A DNA stretch of 64,000 bases, from assembly GCA_002726865.1 (NCBI GenBank), contig PBSW01000027.1, positions 47,410 through 111,409 on the forward strand. The letters are read 5' to 3'. Under the pieces are notes generated by a model that saw only the letters and a program-made list of their open reading frames with translations, made no database searches and had not been told where the DNA came from. Source of the stretch: Candidatus Bathyarchaeota archaeon. Its GTDB lineage: Archaea; Thermoproteota; Bathyarchaeia; TCS64. This document shows positions 61,518 to 64,000 of this stretch, in pieces. The position numbers and the translations under genes are program-made. Positions within the stretch are counted from its first letter, which is position 1. Every line of letters begins with the position of its first letter.

Positions 61518-62294
61518 CTATTTACTGGTTAAGCCTATCTTTTTAGCGAGTTTTTCAATTGCTTTGTAAGCAGGTGAATCGTCAGGGATGCCTAACAAGG
61601 GCTTGCCAGTTAAATTGTAAGTGGACACATTATTGTCTACCGGGATTAAACCTCCGTACTCGAGTCCAATATCATTTGCGCTCTTCATTAAGAGGTCCTC
61701 CAAGTCCGAAGTGAATCTATTGCCTACAAGATAAATGTGCTTTACATCGATATGAACCTCATCTACAATCTCCTTGATCCTTCTAGCGGTCTCTAGGCCC
61801 ATTTTTGAGGGATCTGTAACAACAATCATGGAGTCGACGTCTCTGTCGGTCCTTCTGCTAAGATGTTCTAGACCAGCTTCCATGTCAAGGAAGGCCACCT
61901 CATAGTTCATCATTAGAGTGTCCAAGATTCTAGTGAGCATATTATTGACAAAGCAGTAGCATCCTTCTCCCTCTGATCGCCCCATCGCGAGAAGGTCGAA
62001 ACTGTCCTCCTCGACGAGGGTCTGAAAGACATTAGCCTCAATAATGTCTTTTTTAGAAAGCATCGGCGAGAGCGTGCCATTCTCGATATTGTCTTTCAAC
62101 TCTCTCGAGGACTGTCCTACTGTCCGTTGAATCTTAATTCCCAGGACATCAGGGAGGTTTGTGGCGGGATCAGCATCTACTACGAGGGAAATCTTTTCCG
62201 AATTCTGGATGAGCCATTTTAGCAGGAGGGCAGTGACTGTAGTTTTACCCGTTCCGCCCTTGCCAGATACCGAAATAACCAGTTTCGTTGCCAT
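61518..62294 (-). CDS. CooC-like nickel-insertion ATPase (first copy)
   Basis: A 258-residue paralogue of the next gene. Walker A is SGKGGTGKTTVTALLLKWLI near residue 9, CxC is EGCYCFVNNML near 125 and switch II is LDMEAGLEHLSRRTDRD near 145. It follows cdhE by 41 nt and belongs to the ACDS operon, where it would mature the nickel sites of CODH/ACS. Confidence 0.88.
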   Translation of the reverse strand: MATKLVISVSGKGGTGKTTVTALLLKWLIQNSEKISLVVDADPATNLPDVLGIKIQRTVGQSSRELKDNIENGTLSPMLSKKDIIEANVFQTLVEEDSFDLLAMGRSEGEGCYCFVNNMLTRILDTLMMNYEVAFLDMEAGLEHLSRRTDRDVDSMIVVTDPSKMGLETARRIKEIVDEVHIDVKHIYLVGNRFTSDLEDLLMKSANDIGLEYGGLIPVDNNVSTYNLTGKPLLGIPDDSPAYKAIEKLAKKIGLTSK

Positions 62295-62335
62295 CAGGAA
62301 ACTCTATAAATCATCGAAGAAAAAGGTTGGGTAAA

Positions 62336-63781
62336 TCACTCGGACTCAGGGGGCCAAATATCCTCAATGAATTTCGCGATTCCTGATGAGTCGTGAGGTC
62401 CCACCGAAACGTTCCACCCGGAGGTCTCCTGGATCTCTCCACTGAGGCGTGCTGCTCTCCCGGGGATTATAAGATGTCTGTGCTTAACCAAGTCCCCTAC
62501 TTTTGTTTCGGTGAGGGCTTCGGCGACAGTGTCGGCGGTAAGTTGTCGTCCAGCCACCGCGGTATCCACCGAGAGCCCTTCACTGTCTACGACCACAAGG
62601 TAGCAGTCCAGCTTTGATCCTTCGATATCTGAAGCGACTGTATAAAATGTCAAAGCGAAGTTAGTGGTAAGAAGTACAGGGGAGTTTTCATCGGGCTTCC
62701 CGTAGGTTAGGACTCCCGCCTCGACGGCCAGTGGGGTCCTTGGGTCGGTGTAAATATTTTGCCTCAGGAAGACAAAAGGTAGCAATGCCCACCCGCTCAC
62801 ACTATGAACTATTAGTATGTCCGCGTATCTTGCGATGAGGGCGGATGCGAGCATGGCTTCGTTCCATTCGTTAATCAGGGGATCCTCCGTTTTCTCTGTC
62901 CAAGCCACGATGGGTGTGCCCAATAGGGGATAGCCAAGGTATTCCTCCTCTTCATTGATTGCGTTCCACCGCAGGACTGTAAAATTGTCAAGAGTCCTGC
63001 TAATACCTTCGTCCCCCTGGGTCCCCGGGTCAAGAACAATATTCTCCACACCATACTCTGTGAGAGTTCTAGCAATGCCTTTGAGGGAGTTAAGGTCAAA
63101 TGGAGCCGAAGCAACGATGGGGCAGTTGTACATTATGGCTAGGTCTGCCATCTCTTTCCAGTTTTCTTTCGTGGCGGCGTAGATGAGAGGCTTCCTGTTT
63201 CCAACTGCAGAAAGCGCATACTCCATTACAACAGGATTATGGGAGCACAAGAGGAGAGGCATATCCGTAAGTTCTGATGCCTTCTTCACTGCAGCCTCGA
63301 ACTTTTTGGGGTCGTTTGATGTAGATCTGACTGCGACCATGTCAAGGGTAAGCTTCATGCCAATATACTCAAACTCAAACTCGTCGGCAATCTTGATTCG
63401 GGCCTCAAACTCCTCATTGGACATTTCGTCACTCACATCAATTGCAATAGGCGGGAGGTTGAAATATGTGAACTCATGGCGGTAGAGGACGTACTCACCA
63501 CCAACTGTGACCGCTTTGTCTCCGGTGCCCACTTGTACCGCTTGTACAGCAGGCTTTAGTAGGACCCAGAGCTTGTTGTGAGCTTCTGTGAACTTGGGCT
63601 TGAGAAGCGGCGGACACTTTTGAAGGACTGCCTCTCGGTTAACTAGCTTAGCTGCGAAGGCCATACAATTGTTCTCCCCACACTCTTTGCAATTTGTCCC
63701 AGGGAGTATCTTATAGACCTCAATTGGGCTTAGTTCCTTTGCAGGCAAACATACACCTTCTATAGTTTGAGGGACACCCAA
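62336..63781 (-). CDS. cdhE: acetyl-CoA decarbonylase/synthase gamma subunit (corrinoid Fe-S protein large subunit)
   Basis: A 481-residue CdhE/AcsC protein. The N-terminal [4Fe-4S] motif is LPGTNCKECGENNCMAFAAK followed by VLQKCPPL. The central TIM barrel (KPLIYAATKENWKEMADLAI, VENIVLDPGTQGDEG) and C-terminal cobamide domain follow. With CdhD it carries the methyl group from tetrahydropterin to the acetyl-CoA synthase in the Wood-Ljungdahl pathway. Its start overlaps the cdhD stop by 22 nt. Confidence 0.94.
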   Translation of the reverse strand: MGVPQTIEGVCLPAKELSPIEVYKILPGTNCKECGENNCMAFAAKLVNREAVLQKCPPLLKPKFTEAHNKLWVLLKPAVQAVQVGTGDKAVTVGGEYVLYRHEFTYFNLPPIAIDVSDEMSNEEFEARIKIADEFEFEYIGMKLTLDMVAVRSTSNDPKKFEAAVKKASELTDMPLLLCSHNPVVMEYALSAVGNRKPLIYAATKENWKEMADLAIMYNCPIVASAPFDLNSLKGIARTLTEYGVENIVLDPGTQGDEGISRTLDNFTVLRWNAINEEEEYLGYPLLGTPIVAWTEKTEDPLINEWNEAMLASALIARYADILIVHSVSGWALLPFVFLRQNIYTDPRTPLAVEAGVLTYGKPDENSPVLLTTNFALTFYTVASDIEGSKLDCYLVVVDSEGLSVDTAVAGRQLTADTVAEALTETKVGDLVKHRHLIIPGRAARLSGEIQETSGWNVSVGPHDSSGIAKFIEDIWPPESE

Positions 63782-64000
63782 TCTTGGGCATCACTCGGGT
63801 CTTTTCCGCTCATCAAGTTGTTGATAAGCGTCTTTATTGCCCGTACAGCGGCAGGGTGCATCATCATGAAGTAATCTACTCCCGCCATCAACAAGGTTTG
63901 TGCTGTTATAGTTTCCCAAATAGGCCCCCTAAGCTCTCTGGGTGCCCACTCTGCTCCCATTTTCATCCACGCTTCCCTAGCCGCCCAAGCGTTGGTGGCG
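63760..64000 (-). CDS. cdhD: acetyl-CoA decarbonylase/synthase delta subunit, C-terminal part
   Basis: The last 79 codons of CdhD, running off the right edge. The visible end reads NAWAAREAWMKMG, then APRELRGPIWETITAQTLLM and AGVDYFMMMHPAAVRAIKTL, the conserved CdhD/AcsD C-terminus. It pairs with CdhE as the small corrinoid Fe-S subunit. It leads the cdhD-cdhE-cooC-cooC-cofE-like run. Confidence 0.9.
   Translation of the reverse strand, partial: ATNAWAAREAWMKMGAEWAPRELRGPIWETITAQTLLMAGVDYFMMMHPAAVRAIKTLINNLMSGKDPSDAQDWVSLKL

Noticed and set aside
1..64000. CRISPR array, insertion sequences or rRNA
   Set aside because: No regularly spaced repeats, transposase frames with terminal inverted repeats, or rRNA-like sequence were seen.

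Overview
The window is archaeal chromosome. It carries an archaeal histone, an Orc1/Cdc6 initiator, ribosomal proteins S17e and S30e, Nop5 and fibrillarin, Elp3, geranylgeranyl reductase, a CTP-type riboflavin kinase, RtcB with archease, and the archaeal-type acetyl-CoA decarbonylase/synthase subunits CdhD and CdhE with two CooC-like ATPases. A histone-bearing acetogenic or carboxydotrophic lineage such as the Bathyarchaeia fits this mixture best. That placement is inferred from gene content; no rRNA is present to confirm it. Many genes have short leaders with TATA boxes about 30-35 nt before the start, and several use TTG or GTG starts.

Layout. 1-4 kb: end of a PLP-dependent dehydratase, AsnRS, acylphosphatase, and Orc1/Cdc6 overlapping a small winged-helix regulator. 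4-9.3 kb: GlmS, a hidden YHS-domain protein, a ParB-fold protein resembling archaeal free-serine kinase (SerK), S17e, histone and geranylgeranyl reductase. 9.4-21 kb: amidase, amidohydrolase, Elp3, hidden S30e, PyrD-PyrK, Nop5, a small Cys-rich protein, fibrillarin, RNase HII and Ogt. 21-25 kb: a Na/phosphate symporter family transporter with two PhoU/DUF47 paralogues. 24.6-31 kb: ferredoxin, 2-oxoacid:ferredoxin oxidoreductase, a D-2-hydroxyacid dehydrogenase, a broken PPC/DUF296 gene and an acyl-CoA carboxyltransferase. 31-37.5 kb: GPN GTPase, inositol-phosphate synthase, RimI, a flippase-like membrane protein, a small membrane protein, a Gfo/Idh oxidoreductase and a DUF362 protein. 37.5-44.4 kb is less ordered: decayed MFS and DUF2961 remnants, an archaeal ornithine cyclodeaminase-type (LOR/SDH) protein, a frameshifted membrane protein, an MFS transporter, a second DUF362 protein and a PQQ-type sugar dehydrogenase. 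45-55.5 kb: GlyRS with strikingly different codon use, then a minus-strand run of LarA-like racemase, UxaA small, UxaA large and a CinA-like protein, a divergent class V aminotransferase, archease-GuaA, and a second LarA-like protein whose cofactor lysine position is Glu. 55.5-64 kb: riboflavin kinase, RtcB, an orphan winged-helix protein, an HD phosphohydrolase, and the run CdhD-CdhE-CooC-CooC-CofE-like.

How the parts fit. CdhD/CdhE with CooC proteins point to a Wood-Ljungdahl acetyl-CoA pathway, and the ferredoxin with the oxidoreductase links acetyl-CoA or other acyl-CoA to 2-oxoacids. The LarA-UxaA set suggests epimerisation and dehydration of an unknown hydroxyacid. This is the best candidate here for an unassigned pathway. 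The other main points of interest are the Asp-ligated ferredoxin motif, the SerK-like protein, the possibly transferred glyS, and two very short genes (YHS and S30e) that are easily missed.
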